This document shows, piece by piece, positions 26,397-36,675 of a stretch of DNA of 64,000 nucleotides. The position numbers and the translations under genes are program-made. Each line of letters starts with the position of its first letter. Within the stretch, counting starts at the first letter, position 1. Location of the stretch: NCBI RefSeq assembly GCF_008843145.1, contig NZ_CP030265.1, positions 1,908,001 to 1,972,000 on the forward strand, in the 5' to 3' direction. The DNA is from Skermanella pratensis. Its GTDB lineage: Bacteria > Pseudomonadota > Alphaproteobacteria > Azospirillales > Azospirillaceae. The notes beneath the pieces are model-generated. The model was not told the DNA's origin. It searched no databases and worked only from the letters and a program-made list of their open reading frames with translations.

Positions 26397-27116
26397 TCAA
26401 CGATTGTTAGTCTTCCGCCATGCCGCGAAGTCCGTGCGCGTCCGCTCCTCGGTGGCCGGGTAGAGGCCGAGGATCGAGCGTCCCGCCATGACCTGCTCGG
26501 TCGCGAAGTCCTCGAACGCGGTCATCTCCACGGCCTCGTCGGCGATCTCCTCGGCGATATGGGCCGGGATCACGATGACGCCGTCGGCATCGCCGACGAT
26601 CACGTCGCCTGGAAAGACCGGCGCGTCGCCGCAGCCGATCGGCACGCCGATGTCGATGGCCTGGTGCAGGGTCAGGTTGGTCGGGGCCGACGGCCGCTTG
26701 TGAAAGGCGGGAAAATCGAGTGCCGCGATATCCCCCGAGTCCCGGAAACCGCCGTCGGTGACGATGCCGGCGACGCCGCGCTTCATCAGCCGGGAGACCA
26801 GGATCGATCCGGCCGACGCCGCCCGGGGATCCTTGCGGCTGTCGATCACCAGGACGGCGCCTTCCGGACATTCCTCCACCGCCTTGCGCTGGGGATGCCC
26901 GCGGTCCTGGAACACGCTGATCGGGTTCAGGTCCTCGCGGGCGGGGATGTAGCGCAGCGTATAGGCTTCGCCCACCATCGGGGTATTGGCGGGGTTGAGC
27001 GGCCGGACGTCCTGGATCATCTGGTTGCGCAGCCCCCGCTTGAAGAGGGCGGTGGCCAGGGTCGCGGTGCTGACGGTCTTCAGCTTCTCGCGGGTTTGGG
27101 GATTCAGGGTAGCCAT
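26397..27116 (-). CDS. RraA-like / HMG aldolase family protein
   Basis: A 239-residue protein of the RraA fold. GSILVSRLMKRGVAGIVTDGGFRDS matches the conserved core, with the Arg-Asp pair (GFRD) used for metal and ligand binding in 4-hydroxy-4-methyl-2-oxoglutarate aldolases and oxaloacetate decarboxylases. Members inside sugar-acid gene clusters are usually metabolic enzymes rather than RNase E regulators, and I favour that here. It is the last gene of a cluster with a reductase, an isomerase and an aldolase on the same strand, 221 bases behind the reductase gene. Confidence 0.85.
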   Translation of the reverse strand: MATLNPQTREKLKTVSTATLATALFKRGLRNQMIQDVRPLNPANTPMVGEAYTLRYIPAREDLNPISVFQDRGHPQRKAVEECPEGAVLVIDSRKDPRAASAGSILVSRLMKRGVAGIVTDGGFRDSGDIAALDFPAFHKRPSAPTNLTLHQAIDIGVPIGCGDAPVFPGDVIVGDADGVIVIPAHIAEEIADEAVEMTAFEDFATEQVMAGRSILGLYPATEERTRTDFAAWRKTNNR

Positions 27117-27337
27117 GTTCTGGATCCTAGATCTTCTATGTTTGAAAAATGTCGGAGTATCGGGACGGACCGGTGTCGGTAGTCAGATCACCGGCCATGC
27201 TGGGTGATCTTCAGGTCGGCCGCCAGAACGTCTCAGCTCAGCGTGGCACCATGCCGAGCTGATGAGAGTCCTGGCCTGTGAGATTGGTCTCGTCAGCGGG
27301 GGCGACACGGGTCACGATCGCGCGATCCGCCGCCGGC

Positions 27338-28228
27338 TTACTCCGGCTTCCGGCCGATTTCGAAGTTGGCCGCGATCTCCAGTGCCCGGAGCATACCCGA
27401 ATGGTCCCAGGCCTTGCCGCCATGCGCCGTGCAGGCATTGAACAGCTCCTGGCAGGTGGCGGTGTTGGGCAGGGATAAGCCCAGCGCGCGGGCGCCGGAC
27501 AGGGCGAGGTTGAGATCCTTCTGGTGCAGCTCGATGCGGAATCCGGGATTGAAGTTGCGGCTGATCATCCGTTCCCCGTGCAGTTCGAGGATGCGCGAGG
27601 AGGCGAAGCCGCCCATCAGCGCCTGCCGGACCTTGGCCGGGTCGGCACCCGCCTTGGCGGCGAACAGCAGCGCCTCGGCGACCGCCTCGATGGTCAAGGC
27701 GACGATGATCTGGTTGGCCACCTTTGTCGTTTGACCGTCGCCATTGCCTCCGACCAGCGTGACGTTCTTGCCCACCAGATCGAAAAGCGGCTTGGCTCGG
27801 CCGAACGCCGCCTCCGGACCGCCAACCATGATGGTCAGGCTGGCGGCCTTGGCACCGACCTCGCCCCCCGAGACCGGCGCGTCGAGATAGTCGCACCCGA
27901 GTTCATTGATCCGGGCAGCGAATGTTTTGGTTTCCAGCGGTGCTATCGAGCTCATGTCGATGACCAGCTTGCCCGGACTCAGGCCCTCGGCGACGCCGCC
28001 GGGGCTGAACAGGACCGCTTCGACATGGGGCGTGTCGGGGACCATCGTGATGATCACTTCCGCCTGCTCCGCAACCTCGCGACCGGAACCGCACTGGATG
28101 GCGCCCTTATCGAGCAGTTCCTGCGGCGCTGGACGCAGATCGTGAACATACAACTCATGCCCGCCGGCGGCCAAGTGCCCGGCCATGGGCGTGCCCATGA
28201 TGCCAAGACCGATGAATCCGATTTTCAT
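27338..28228 (-). CDS. garR: 2-hydroxy-3-oxopropionate (tartronate semialdehyde) reductase
   Basis: A 296-residue beta-hydroxyacid dehydrogenase. The N-terminal GLGIMGTPMAGHL binds NAD(P)H, the substrate motif is DAPVSGGEVGA, and the catalytic Lys is in GQTTKVANQ. GarR/GlxR reduces tartronate semialdehyde to D-glycerate; LtnD-type threonate dehydrogenases are close relatives, so the substrate is not certain. The gene follows hyi by 54 bases, and the two enzymes act on the same C3 pool. Confidence 0.88.
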   Translation of the reverse strand: MKIGFIGLGIMGTPMAGHLAAGGHELYVHDLRPAPQELLDKGAIQCGSGREVAEQAEVIITMVPDTPHVEAVLFSPGGVAEGLSPGKLVIDMSSIAPLETKTFAARINELGCDYLDAPVSGGEVGAKAASLTIMVGGPEAAFGRAKPLFDLVGKNVTLVGGNGDGQTTKVANQIIVALTIEAVAEALLFAAKAGADPAKVRQALMGGFASSRILELHGERMISRNFNPGFRIELHQKDLNLALSGARALGLSLPNTATCQELFNACTAHGGKAWDHSGMLRALEIAANFEIGRKPE

Positions 28229-28282
28229 GATTTTTCCTTCCGTCTGTGTGATGTCTGCCGGGTTGCCGGATCACGCGGCGTG

Positions 28283-29065
28283 TCAGCGGGACCGGTATGG
28301 AGCGAACCAGCCGAGCCCCTCGCTGGAAGTGGTGAGAGGCTTGTATTCGCAGCCGATCCAGCCGTCATAGCTGATCCGATCGAAGTGTTCGAACAGGAAC
28401 CCGTAATTGATCTCGCCCGAACCCGGTTCGTTGCGGCCGGGATTATCGGCGAGCTGGATGTGCCGGATCTTCGACAGGTTCCGCTCGATGGTCCGGGCGA
28501 GATCCCCTTCCATGATCTGCATGTGGTAGATGTCGTACTGCAGGAAGACGTTGTCTGAACCGGTCTCTTCGATGATCGACAACGCCTGCGTCGTGCGGTT
28601 CAGGTAGAAACCCGGGATGTCCAGCGTGTTGACGGGCTCGATCAGCAGCGTGATCCCGGCTTCCTTCAGCCGGTCCGCCGCGAACCTGACGTTCTCCACA
28701 AAAGTTTCGCGCAACTGATCCGGATCGACCCCGGCGGGGGCTATCCCGGCCAGGCAGTTGACCTGTTTACAACCCAGGGCGCCGGCATAATCGATCGCCT
28801 TGCCGACGCCGTCGCGGAACTCCTGTACGCGCTCCGGAAGACAGGCGATGCCGCGTTGGCCGTTGTTCCAATCACCGGCCGGCAGATTGTGCAGTACCTG
28901 GGTCAGGCCGGCGACCTGGAGGCTTTCTGCGACCTGCTCCTTCTGGAAGTCATAAGGAAACAGATACTCCACCCCGACGAACCCGGCCTCGGCGGCCGCC
29001 TTGAATCGGTCGAGGAAAGGCAATTCGGTAAAAAGCATCGAGAGATTGGCGGCGAATTTGGGCAT
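28283..29065 (-). CDS. hyi: Hydroxypyruvate isomerase / 2-oxo-tetronate isomerase
   Basis: A 260-residue TIM-barrel protein (xylose-isomerase-like AP-endonuclease 2 fold). The start MPKFAANLSMLFTELPFLDR and the segments LIEPVNTLDIPGF, LQYDIYHMQ and GCEYKPL carry the family's metal-binding Glu and His residues. Hyi converts hydroxypyruvate to tartronate semialdehyde; OtnI, an isomerase of 2-oxo-tetronates, has the same fold. Position between an aldolase and a tartronate semialdehyde reductase favours Hyi. Confidence 0.88.
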   Translation of the reverse strand: MPKFAANLSMLFTELPFLDRFKAAAEAGFVGVEYLFPYDFQKEQVAESLQVAGLTQVLHNLPAGDWNNGQRGIACLPERVQEFRDGVGKAIDYAGALGCKQVNCLAGIAPAGVDPDQLRETFVENVRFAADRLKEAGITLLIEPVNTLDIPGFYLNRTTQALSIIEETGSDNVFLQYDIYHMQIMEGDLARTIERNLSKIRHIQLADNPGRNEPGSGEINYGFLFEHFDRISYDGWIGCEYKPLTTSSEGLGWFAPYRSR

Positions 29066-29156
29066 GGTTTCTCCCTCTCGGCAGGACTGCCGCTGATTAC
29101 GTTCAGGTGCCGCTATGCCCGACGCGCCAGCCTAGCTGGCCAGCGCCGAACTCGGG

Positions 29157-29927
29157 TCATGCAGGCTTCTTGAACTTGGCGACAAGCGCTTCCGACGATT
29201 TGACGAGCAGGCCCACGTCGGAGCCGACGGCGGTGAACACGCAGCCGCGATCGATGAAGCGGCGGGCCAGGGTCTCGTCGCCGGTCAGGATGCCGGCGAC
29301 GTTGCCGCACGCCTTGATCCTATCGATCGCATCCTCGATGGCCGCGGTCACGTCGGGATGACCCGGCTGGCCCAGGTAGCCCATGTCCGAGGACAGATCG
29401 CCGGGGCCGATGAACACGCCGTCCACGCCGGGCACGGCGGCGATCTCCTCCAGGCGGCCCAGGGCTTCACGGGTCTCGATCTGCACCAGCACGCAGGTCT
29501 CCTCCGCGGCCCGGGCGTAGTAGTCCTTGACCCGGCCGAAGCGCGACGCCCGCGAGGCCGAGGCGAACCCCCGCACCCCGTCCGGCGGATAGCGGGTCGA
29601 GGCGACCGCCTGCCGGGCCTCCTCGGCGTTCTGGACATAGGGGATCAGGAAGGTCTGGACCCCGACGTCCAGGTAGCGCTTGATCGTCACCATGTCGTTC
29701 CACGGCGGCCGGACGACCGGATGTGCGGTGCCTCCCACGGCCGCCAGCAACTGGGTGTGGACCATGGGCAGGTCGTTGGGGGAGTGCTCGGTGTCGATCA
29801 GCAGCCAGTCGAAACCCGAATTGGCCAGGATCTCGACCGAGATGTGGCTGGACAGGCTCGACCACAGGCCGATCTGCTGGCGCCCTTCCTTGATCGCTTT
29901 CTTGAAGCTGTTGATGGGCATGTCCAT
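29157..29927 (-). CDS. HpcH/HpaI family aldolase
   Basis: The ATG at 29927 follows GAGGAGG, so the longer upstream frame is rejected; 256 residues result. It is a class II pyruvate aldolase: [12 protein letters not shown] holds the catalytic His region, [15 protein letters not shown] the metal-binding Glu, and [14 protein letters not shown] the Asp ligand. Relatives are GarL (5-keto-4-deoxyglucarate) and 2-keto-3-deoxyrhamnonate aldolase. In this cluster it should split the keto-deoxy acid made by the IlvD/Edd dehydratase into pyruvate and an aldehyde, which the reductase and isomerase then process. This pathway is inferred from gene order. Confidence 0.88.
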   Translation of the reverse strand: MDMPINSFKKAIKEGRQQIGLWSSLSSHISVEILANSGFDWLLIDTEHSPNDLPMVHTQLLAAVGGTAHPVVRPPWNDMVTIKRYLDVGVQTFLIPYVQNAEEARQAVASTRYPPDGVRGFASASRASRFGRVKDYYARAAEETCVLVQIETREALGRLEEIAAVPGVDGVFIGPGDLSSDMGYLGQPGHPDVTAAIEDAIDRIKACGNVAGILTGDETLARRFIDRGCVFTAVGSDVGLLVKSSEALVAKFKKPA

Positions 29928-30063
29928 GACGTTTCCTCCTCGCGTTGCTGTTTGATGGCCCCGGTATGCTCTCCGGTCATCCACTTTCCAATGGTCGGCG
30001 TGATATCCGGAGAGCGGAAAACCGACAGACTGATCCGTGGGCCGCGCTTGAACGGGTGATAGC

Positions 30064-30074
30064 GAAAGCGTTTC
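30064..30074. promoter_or_regulatory. Possible operator between dehydratase and aldolase genes
   Basis: GAAAGCGTTTC is a palindrome with a central GCG, resembling LacI/GntR operators, next to a GATAGCG half-site at 30058. It lies about 140 bases upstream of the aldolase start. It differs from the operators at 22261 and 31923, so a second regulator is possible. Confidence 0.35.
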
Positions 30075-30087
30075 AACGGTTATGAGA

Positions 30088-31820
<1,733 letters not shown>

Positions 31821-31922
31821 TGTTTGTTCCCCTCCCGCGCCGGAATTGCCGGCTTCTCTGAAATCATGCCTGCATGCCAGGGCTTGGACCACAGCGGATC
31901 GGTCACGACCTCTCTCGCCGAT

Positions 31923-31938
31923 ATGATAGCGTTGTCAG
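31923..31938 (-). promoter_or_regulatory. LacI-type operator, downstream copy, before the dehydratase gene
   Basis: ATGATAGCGTTGTCAG matches the tctC operator in 14 of 16 positions. It lies about 100 bases upstream of the dehydratase start, 22 bases from a second copy, which puts both on the same face of the helix. Confidence 0.65.
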
Positions 31939-31944
31939 GTTTTT

Positions 31945-31960
31945 ATGGTAGCGGTATCAT
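31945..31960 (-). promoter_or_regulatory. LacI-type operator over the dehydratase promoter
   Basis: ATGGTAGCGGTATCAT matches the tctC operator in 14 of 16 positions. On the minus strand TTTCCA (31968-31973) is 17 bases from TACCAT (31945-31950), exactly the geometry seen before tctC. Confidence 0.7.
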
Positions 31961-31974
31961 GCTTCCATGGAAAG

Positions 31975-32205
31975 CATTTTCTTTAGGAATGTACTAGTTG
32001 ATAACGTTGGGGGATTGGACTCTGCTAAGCGGTATCTTGGCATCGCTCCCGCGCAATCATGGTGTCAACGCTACTGGACAATGATCCTTTTGCAAGACAG
32101 GCTTTCCGTGCCCCGTTCGGTTCTGTCGGATCTCGGGGCAGCTTGCCGGGAAAGGGGTTGGCGGATAGGTTCTCGGGCCTTTTTTGAGAAATCAAGAGAG
32201 CCGCC
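31975..32205. other. Intergenic region with mobile-element border sequence
   Basis: About 230 bases without a supported gene beyond the dehydratase promoter. TGTCAACG at 32063-32070 is inverted relative to CGTTGACA at 35445-35452, the right end of an IS3-type remnant. Confidence 0.4.
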
Positions 32206-32493
32206 ATGAACTGCCCGCATTGCCACCCGTCGTCGACCACCGAGCGGGCGGGGCGAATGGTTCATGGCTTCCGGCGCTTCCGGTGTCGGGAGTGCGGGCG
32301 GCGGTACAAAGAGCGAACCGGCATGGTGCTGAACCGGGTTCAGGTCCCGACCGACATCGTGTTCGTGGTCGTCTTGTGGCGGCTGCGCTACAAGCTGAGC
32401 CTGCGGGATCTGGCGGAGATGTTCCTGATCCGCGGCATCGTGTTCACCCACGAGGCGGTGCGGGACTGGGAAGCCAAGCTGGCGCCGCTGCTG
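32206..32493 (+). pseudogene. IS6-family transposase, 5' fragment
   Basis: The first 96 codons encode the zinc-binding N-terminus (CPHC with a second CREC pair) and helix-turn-helix region of an IS6-type transposase, including YKLSLRDLAEMFLIRGI and THEAVRDWEAKLAPLL. The catalytic DDE domain is absent: family similarity stops after LAPLL, and a stop codon follows three codons later. The break coincides with the start of the serine-recombinase segment. Confidence 0.75.
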
Positions 32494-32581
32494 GCACGTC
32501 GATGAGACCTGCTGTGTAGTAGGATATTACAAAGCTGATGGGGCCGGCGAAATGGACCTACGATCGGTCATGTTGATGCCC

Positions 32582-34645
32582 TCATTGGTTTGTTTGCGGG
32601 GTGCAGTCGATGCGATCAACCGCGCCAGCCTTCAGTTCCGTGAAACTGGCGAGGGTGTCGTCGGTATCCGGGAACAGGAGGCGGTGGGTGGCCGCGTCGC
32701 GGACAATGGAGATTGTCCCGTTGCGTATGCGCCGTTCAATCCAATCGCGTGAGACCTGCAGCCGCCTGGCCAGTTCGGCCATGGTCAACCAGCCCGGGAT
32801 GTGGCGGGGGTGGGTCTGTCTCTCATTTCGCAGCACGCGGTGGCGCTGCCGGATGTGGCGAACCGTTTCCACGGGGACATGAGTGCATCGAGCTGAGCGA
32901 TAACCCTCACTGGTCAACCGGGCGGCGATGGTCTCGTCATCAAGTCCCTGGCGCGCCAGGTCAAGGAGCCGGGCCTCCATCTCAGCACCACGGGTCAGGG
33001 ATCGATGGGTATGCACCGCGGCCTCGACCTCGAGATCGGAGATTTCGCCGCCGCGCCAGACGATGCGAACGCTGATCTGGTCGGCGGCCAGACGCCGCAG
33101 AACGACTTTGTCGATCAGACTGCGGAGCAGCAACTTCTTGCGCTCGCGCGTCATGTCGGGGTGCTGCCAAAGGGCTGGCAACTGCGGGGCGAGCGCCAGA
33201 AAACTCTCCCGGTCTTCAGCCGACAGCATCTCCGGCGCGGCGCGGGCTCCCCGGTGCCGGGCCAGCAGGTCCTCGGCCTGACGCAACTCGCGTAGTGCTA
33301 CTTCCCAGCGGTGTTCCAACTCGCTGGCGACCAGGCGATTGTCTGGATCAACCTTGTTGAACTGTCGCTCGGCCAGCATCGCCTGATAGCGCAGACGTTC
33401 GACCTGCTGGGCCTCGGCACGATCGAGAGCCTCTTCCGCCTGGCAACGGGCATCATGGGCACGCCTCCAGGCCGCCAGTTCAGCCGGCGTCACCGCGGCG
33501 AAGAACGCAGCCACCACCCGCGCGTCGATTGGGTCGGCAGGAAGACGCTGGCAGACCGGGTCGCCCTGGAGGCGATTCAAGTGGCTGCAAAGATAGCTGT
33601 TTTTGCTCTTGTATTGCACGACCATCTTGCGGCCGCAGTGCCCGCACCAGACAAGGCCCTGAAGCAGCACGGCCCCATCGCGGGGAGCGCCGCGCGTCTT
33701 GTTCCGGTCATACTCCGCGTGGTTGTCGCACAGCATCGCCTGGATCCGCTCGAAGCTCTCCCAGTCGATATAAGCCGGGTACTTGTCCTTCACAACGATC
33801 TTCCACTCCGCCATCGGGCGCCAGACGCTGCCCCGCTTGCCGTTGCGATACGGCGTGGGGCGGGAGCGGGTCCGGCCATAGACGAAGGCTCCGGCATACG
33901 CGGGATTCCTCAGGATCCGGGTGATCCGATCGAGCGTCGCCGGCCGCCACACCGCCTCACCGAACCGATCGCACTGCGGCACGCCGAGGTCCCGGCGGGC
34001 GAAGCTTCGCATCACCTTGCCGACCGAGCCCTGCTCCAGGAAGCTGGTGAAGACCAGGGCGATCCGATCGCGCACCTCACGGTCGGGATCCTTGATCACG
34101 CCGCCGCTGGCGTCACGCGTCAGGCCGGCGGGCAGAGCCAGCGCCAACTCGCCGCGTTCGGCCTTGTTCAGCAGGCCGGCAGTCAGGCGGCCCCGCATGG
34201 TGTGCAGCTCGACCTCGGAGATCGTGCCCTTGAGGCCTAACAGGAGGCGGCCGTTGGCCGACCCGGGATCGTAGACGCCATCGCGATCCGCGATCAAGCA
34301 CTGGCGATAGCCGCACAGGTCGAGTAGTGGATACCAGTCCGAGCAGTTGCGGGCGAGCCGGGTGACGTCGTAGGACAGGATGATGCCGACCTCGCCCAGG
34401 GTGACGCGGGCGATCAGGTCCTTGAAGCCGCGGCGGTGCTCGGCGGCGGCCCCGCTCAGGCCGAGATCGACATCGACGACCTCGACGTCGGCCTCCCGCC
34501 AGCCGAGATCGCAGGCACGCTGGCACAGTGCATATTGCAGGCGCAGGCTTTCCTGGTTGCTCAGGACCTGGTGCGGGTGGGACTGGCGGATGTAAACCAC
34601 GGCCTTGCAGCTCAGGTGCCGGGTCGTCACGAGTTCGGAGATCAT
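32582..34645 (-). CDS. Large serine recombinase
   Basis: A 687-residue protein. The resolvase domain has the catalytic Ser in VVYIRQSHPHQV (about residue 22) and the supporting LSYDVTRLARNCSDWYPLL motif. A recombinase domain (about residues 190-290) and a zinc ribbon (CGHCGRKM, then CSH and a distal Cys) follow, then a coiled-coil-like region rich in Glu, Arg and Ala. The last 120 residues contain a helix-turn-helix-like MAELARRLQVSRDWIERRI. Such enzymes integrate and excise mobile elements at att sites. Its start overlaps the preceding small gene (ATGA), so they are co-translated. Confidence 0.88.
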   Translation of the reverse strand: MISELVTTRHLSCKAVVYIRQSHPHQVLSNQESLRLQYALCQRACDLGWREADVEVVDVDLGLSGAAAEHRRGFKDLIARVTLGEVGIILSYDVTRLARNCSDWYPLLDLCGYRQCLIADRDGVYDPGSANGRLLLGLKGTISEVELHTMRGRLTAGLLNKAERGELALALPAGLTRDASGGVIKDPDREVRDRIALVFTSFLEQGSVGKVMRSFARRDLGVPQCDRFGEAVWRPATLDRITRILRNPAYAGAFVYGRTRSRPTPYRNGKRGSVWRPMAEWKIVVKDKYPAYIDWESFERIQAMLCDNHAEYDRNKTRGAPRDGAVLLQGLVWCGHCGRKMVVQYKSKNSYLCSHLNRLQGDPVCQRLPADPIDARVVAAFFAAVTPAELAAWRRAHDARCQAEEALDRAEAQQVERLRYQAMLAERQFNKVDPDNRLVASELEHRWEVALRELRQAEDLLARHRGARAAPEMLSAEDRESFLALAPQLPALWQHPDMTRERKKLLLRSLIDKVVLRRLAADQISVRIVWRGGEISDLEVEAAVHTHRSLTRGAEMEARLLDLARQGLDDETIAARLTSEGYRSARCTHVPVETVRHIRQRHRVLRNERQTHPRHIPGWLTMAELARRLQVSRDWIERRIRNGTISIVRDAATHRLLFPDTDDTLASFTELKAGAVDRIDCTPQTNQ

Positions 34646-34980
34646 GGCTCACCCTCCCGATGATGGCGCGATGTGATCGTCGAGAAGGGCTCGGCGTCGG
34701 CTTGTGGATAGGCCGAGGCCCACGGGATCAGCCGCCCGGTCCCCTCCTCGCAGGAGGCGAACCGAACCAGATCCCGGATGGCGTCGAGCGAGAGCTTGCT
34801 CGACGGCAGGCTCAACGCGGTCGGATGGAGGCTCGTCGCGACGATTGGAATCCTCAACACGGCGCGGCCACGATCATCGACATGGGCGTGCCCGGTTCCG
34901 TACCGCAAGCCGCTCACCGAAATCAGCGGAAAGCTGCGTCCGTGGAGCGGATGAGCCGGATCGGTGATCGTGATCAGTTC
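34642..34980 (-). CDS. DUF5372-like protein coupled to the recombinase, 5' end uncertain
   Basis: From a GTG at 34917 the frame gives 91 residues, but family-like sequence (ITITDPAHPLHGRSFPLI) continues upstream in the same frame to about 34980 without a start codon before the frame enters an IS3 remnant. The true start has probably been lost, or an unusual codon is used. The pattern of a DPxHPLxGRxF start and a LRIPIVATSLHP core resembles small proteins found directly upstream of serine recombinases. Function unknown. The stop overlaps the recombinase ATG by four bases. Confidence 0.6.
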   Translation of the reverse strand, partial: ELITITDPAHPLHGRSFPLISVSGLRYGTGHAHVDDRGRAVLRIPIVATSLHPTALSLPSSKLSLDAIRDLVRFASCEEGTGRLIPWASAYPQADAEPFSTITSRHHREGEP

Positions 34981-35009
34981 AGGCTGAGCATTCAGCTGCC
35001 GGATAGGGG

Positions 35010-35452
35010 TATCAAGAAGTGGGATCGTACTTCTACCTGTACGTCATTCTCGACATCTTCAGCCGCCGGGTCGTCGGCTGGTGCGTCGCCGACGCCGAGA
35101 GCGCCAGCCTGTTCAAGGTGCTGTTCGATGACACCATCGAAAAGCACGCCATCCCGCCCGGTCAACTGACCCTCCACGCCGACCGCGGCGGCCCCATGAA
35201 GGCCAAGGCGACGGCTTTGATGCTGGCCTCGGCCTGATGACGCCCGATCAGGTCCATTACGGCCAGGCCGAAGTTGTCCAGGCCGCCCGCCAGAGCACAC
35301 TGGACCGCGCCTTCCGCTCAAACCCTGAGCGCTTCGTTCGAAAAGCACCTGAACCGCCTGCCAGACCATCCGCCGTCTGGATCAATCCGCCCTTGAAAGG
35401 GCAGAACAACCAAGTCTAATTCACCACTCCGGCTGTCTTATTATCGTTGACA
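35010..35452 (+). pseudogene. IS3-family transposase remnant with internal deletion
   Basis: The 5' part (YLYVILDIFSRRVVGW, then HADRGGPMKAKATALML) is the middle of an IS3 OrfB integrase core with the second catalytic Asp. The frame stops at 35237, and a second open piece, MTPDQVHYGQAEVV to WINPP at 35237-35419, is the C-terminus. The stretch between, with the catalytic Glu, is deleted. The 5' end of the gene is also missing, cut where the serine recombinase segment begins. The right terminal repeat CGTTGACA is kept at 35445-35452. Confidence 0.75.
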
Positions 35453-35470
35453 CTTTCCGGCATGCCAGCC

Positions 35471-35842
35471 TCACGACTCATTCGCGGATTGAATGCTCCA
35501 AGTGAGACAGGTCACCTTCCAGGATGGACGAAGCACCCATAGGTGCCAACTTTGAACGTCCTCAACCGCTCCGGCCACTCGGGTCGCAAACCTTGCCTGC
35601 TTCACAGCCATTCCTGGCACCAAGTCGATCGCGAGCTCATCGATAACGAGCGAATCGATAGGGGCCGCCGCTTCCTTTAGGAACGCGCCGGCGGCCTCCA
35701 GGCCTAGGATCGGCTGACGCCCCGGAGGAGCAATCACAACGTCCTCGCTGCACATGGCCACGAGGTCGTCCGTCCGGCCCTCAAGCTCAGCACACATCCA
35801 CGCCTCGTGCAGATCCAGGATTGCTTTGAAATCCGTGCTCAA
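35471..35842 (-). CDS. NTF2-like/SnoaL-like protein
   Basis: A 123-residue protein with the cone-shaped alpha+beta fold of the NTF2 superfamily: an N-terminal helix (FKAILDLHEAWMCAELEGRTDDLVAM) followed by DVVIAPPGRQPILG and a strand-rich C-terminal half (QSWHLWVLRPSWKVTCL). These proteins range from isomerases to small-molecule binders, and no catalytic set is clear. It stands alone between an IS3 remnant and a toxin-antitoxin locus. Confidence 0.7.
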   Translation of the reverse strand: MSTDFKAILDLHEAWMCAELEGRTDDLVAMCSEDVVIAPPGRQPILGLEAAGAFLKEAAAPIDSLVIDELAIDLVPGMAVKQARFATRVAGAVEDVQSWHLWVLRPSWKVTCLTWSIQSANES

Positions 35843-36389
35843 CTCCCGGCTTCCTCGCTCCTACCCCGGCAACTCTCACACCGCTCTGCGGCGACGCAAC
35901 GCCCCGACCTGCTACCGACGGGAAAAGCCGCTCAGCCAAAGACGGATAGCAGACGGCGCCGCCCTGGCGCTACGCGCCCCTTTCAGGCCATCCCAGCCTT
36001 CGTGGACGCGCTGTTCGACGTTGCCGCCTGAGGATGATCCATACCTGCGGTAGCTTTGTCTCCATCAAAACTATGCAACGGAACCCCTTGTCCTGGATCT
36101 CCTCGGCTGCTCCGACACCGGATCGAAAGAGGCCGAAATCAGGGACCTGACAGGCCGCGACATCGAGGATATCGCCCCGGGCTACAACGTGGAGCGACGC
36201 ACGGACTGCGGTGTTTGGACCGCATCCTGCGAAATACGGGATGTTGTTGTCGAGGCCGGAGATCCTGCAGCCTGTCGTTCGTGTCGCCCCGATATCGAAA
36301 GACCAGTTGTACTATCCAAGTGTACAACCCGGCATCTCATGATACCCTCGGACTTTGGCCAGAACCACGCAACCAGAAAGGCACGGCTG
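35843..36389. other. Long region before the toxin-antitoxin pair
   Basis: About 550 bases with no start-supported gene. From about 36094 a frame reads like protein (VLDLLGCSDTGSKEAEIRD, then DIEDIAPGYNVERR), and it runs into the antitoxin frame without a stop; it may be a remnant of an older gene. A TA-type operator is at 36306-36328. Confidence 0.45.
36306..36328. promoter_or_regulatory. Palindromic operator of the toxin-antitoxin pair
   Basis: GTTGTAC (36306-36312) mirrors GTACAAC (36322-36328). TGTAC half-sites of this kind are bound by Phd/YefM-type antitoxins. It lies 61 bases before the antitoxin start. Confidence 0.6.
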
Positions 36390-36674
36390 ATGACGCAAGA
36401 ACGACTCTGGCAGATTTCCGAAGCTCGGGCCAACCTGTCCAACGTCATGGAGGGGGCTCTTTCCGGCACGCCCCAGGTCATCAAGAAGCGCACGGGCGAA
36501 GAAGTTGTTGTTATCGCCCGCGAAGATTACAAGCGCTTGAAGCCGACCCTGAGAGACTACCTGCTCCAAAGCGCAGGTTTGGACAGCGACCAAGTGCTCG
36601 ACGAAGGCATCCGTCAGGCAAGGTCGACCGGCACCCTGGGTCTCACCGTGCGGGCGCAGGTCGAGGAAAAGTAG
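36390..36674 (+). CDS. Phd/YefM family antitoxin
   Basis: A 94-residue protein from ATG 36390. The N-terminal WQISEARANLSNVMEGAL is the Phd/YefM DNA-binding fold, and KKRTGEEVVVIAREDYKRL completes its beta-hairpin. The C-terminal part (DQVLDEGIRQARSTG) should fold on the toxin. It would neutralise the PIN toxin and repress the operon with it. The toxin gene starts two bases after its stop codon. Confidence 0.85.
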   Translation: MTQERLWQISEARANLSNVMEGALSGTPQVIKKRTGEEVVVIAREDYKRLKPTLRDYLLQSAGLDSDQVLDEGIRQARSTGTLGLTVRAQVEEK

Positions 36675-36675
36675 C

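Noticed and set aside
32063-35452. TGTCAACG/CGTTGACA as ends of one composite element
   Set aside because: Only eight bases match well; the right one belongs to the IS3 remnant and the left one has no matching neighbour, so a common element is not supported.
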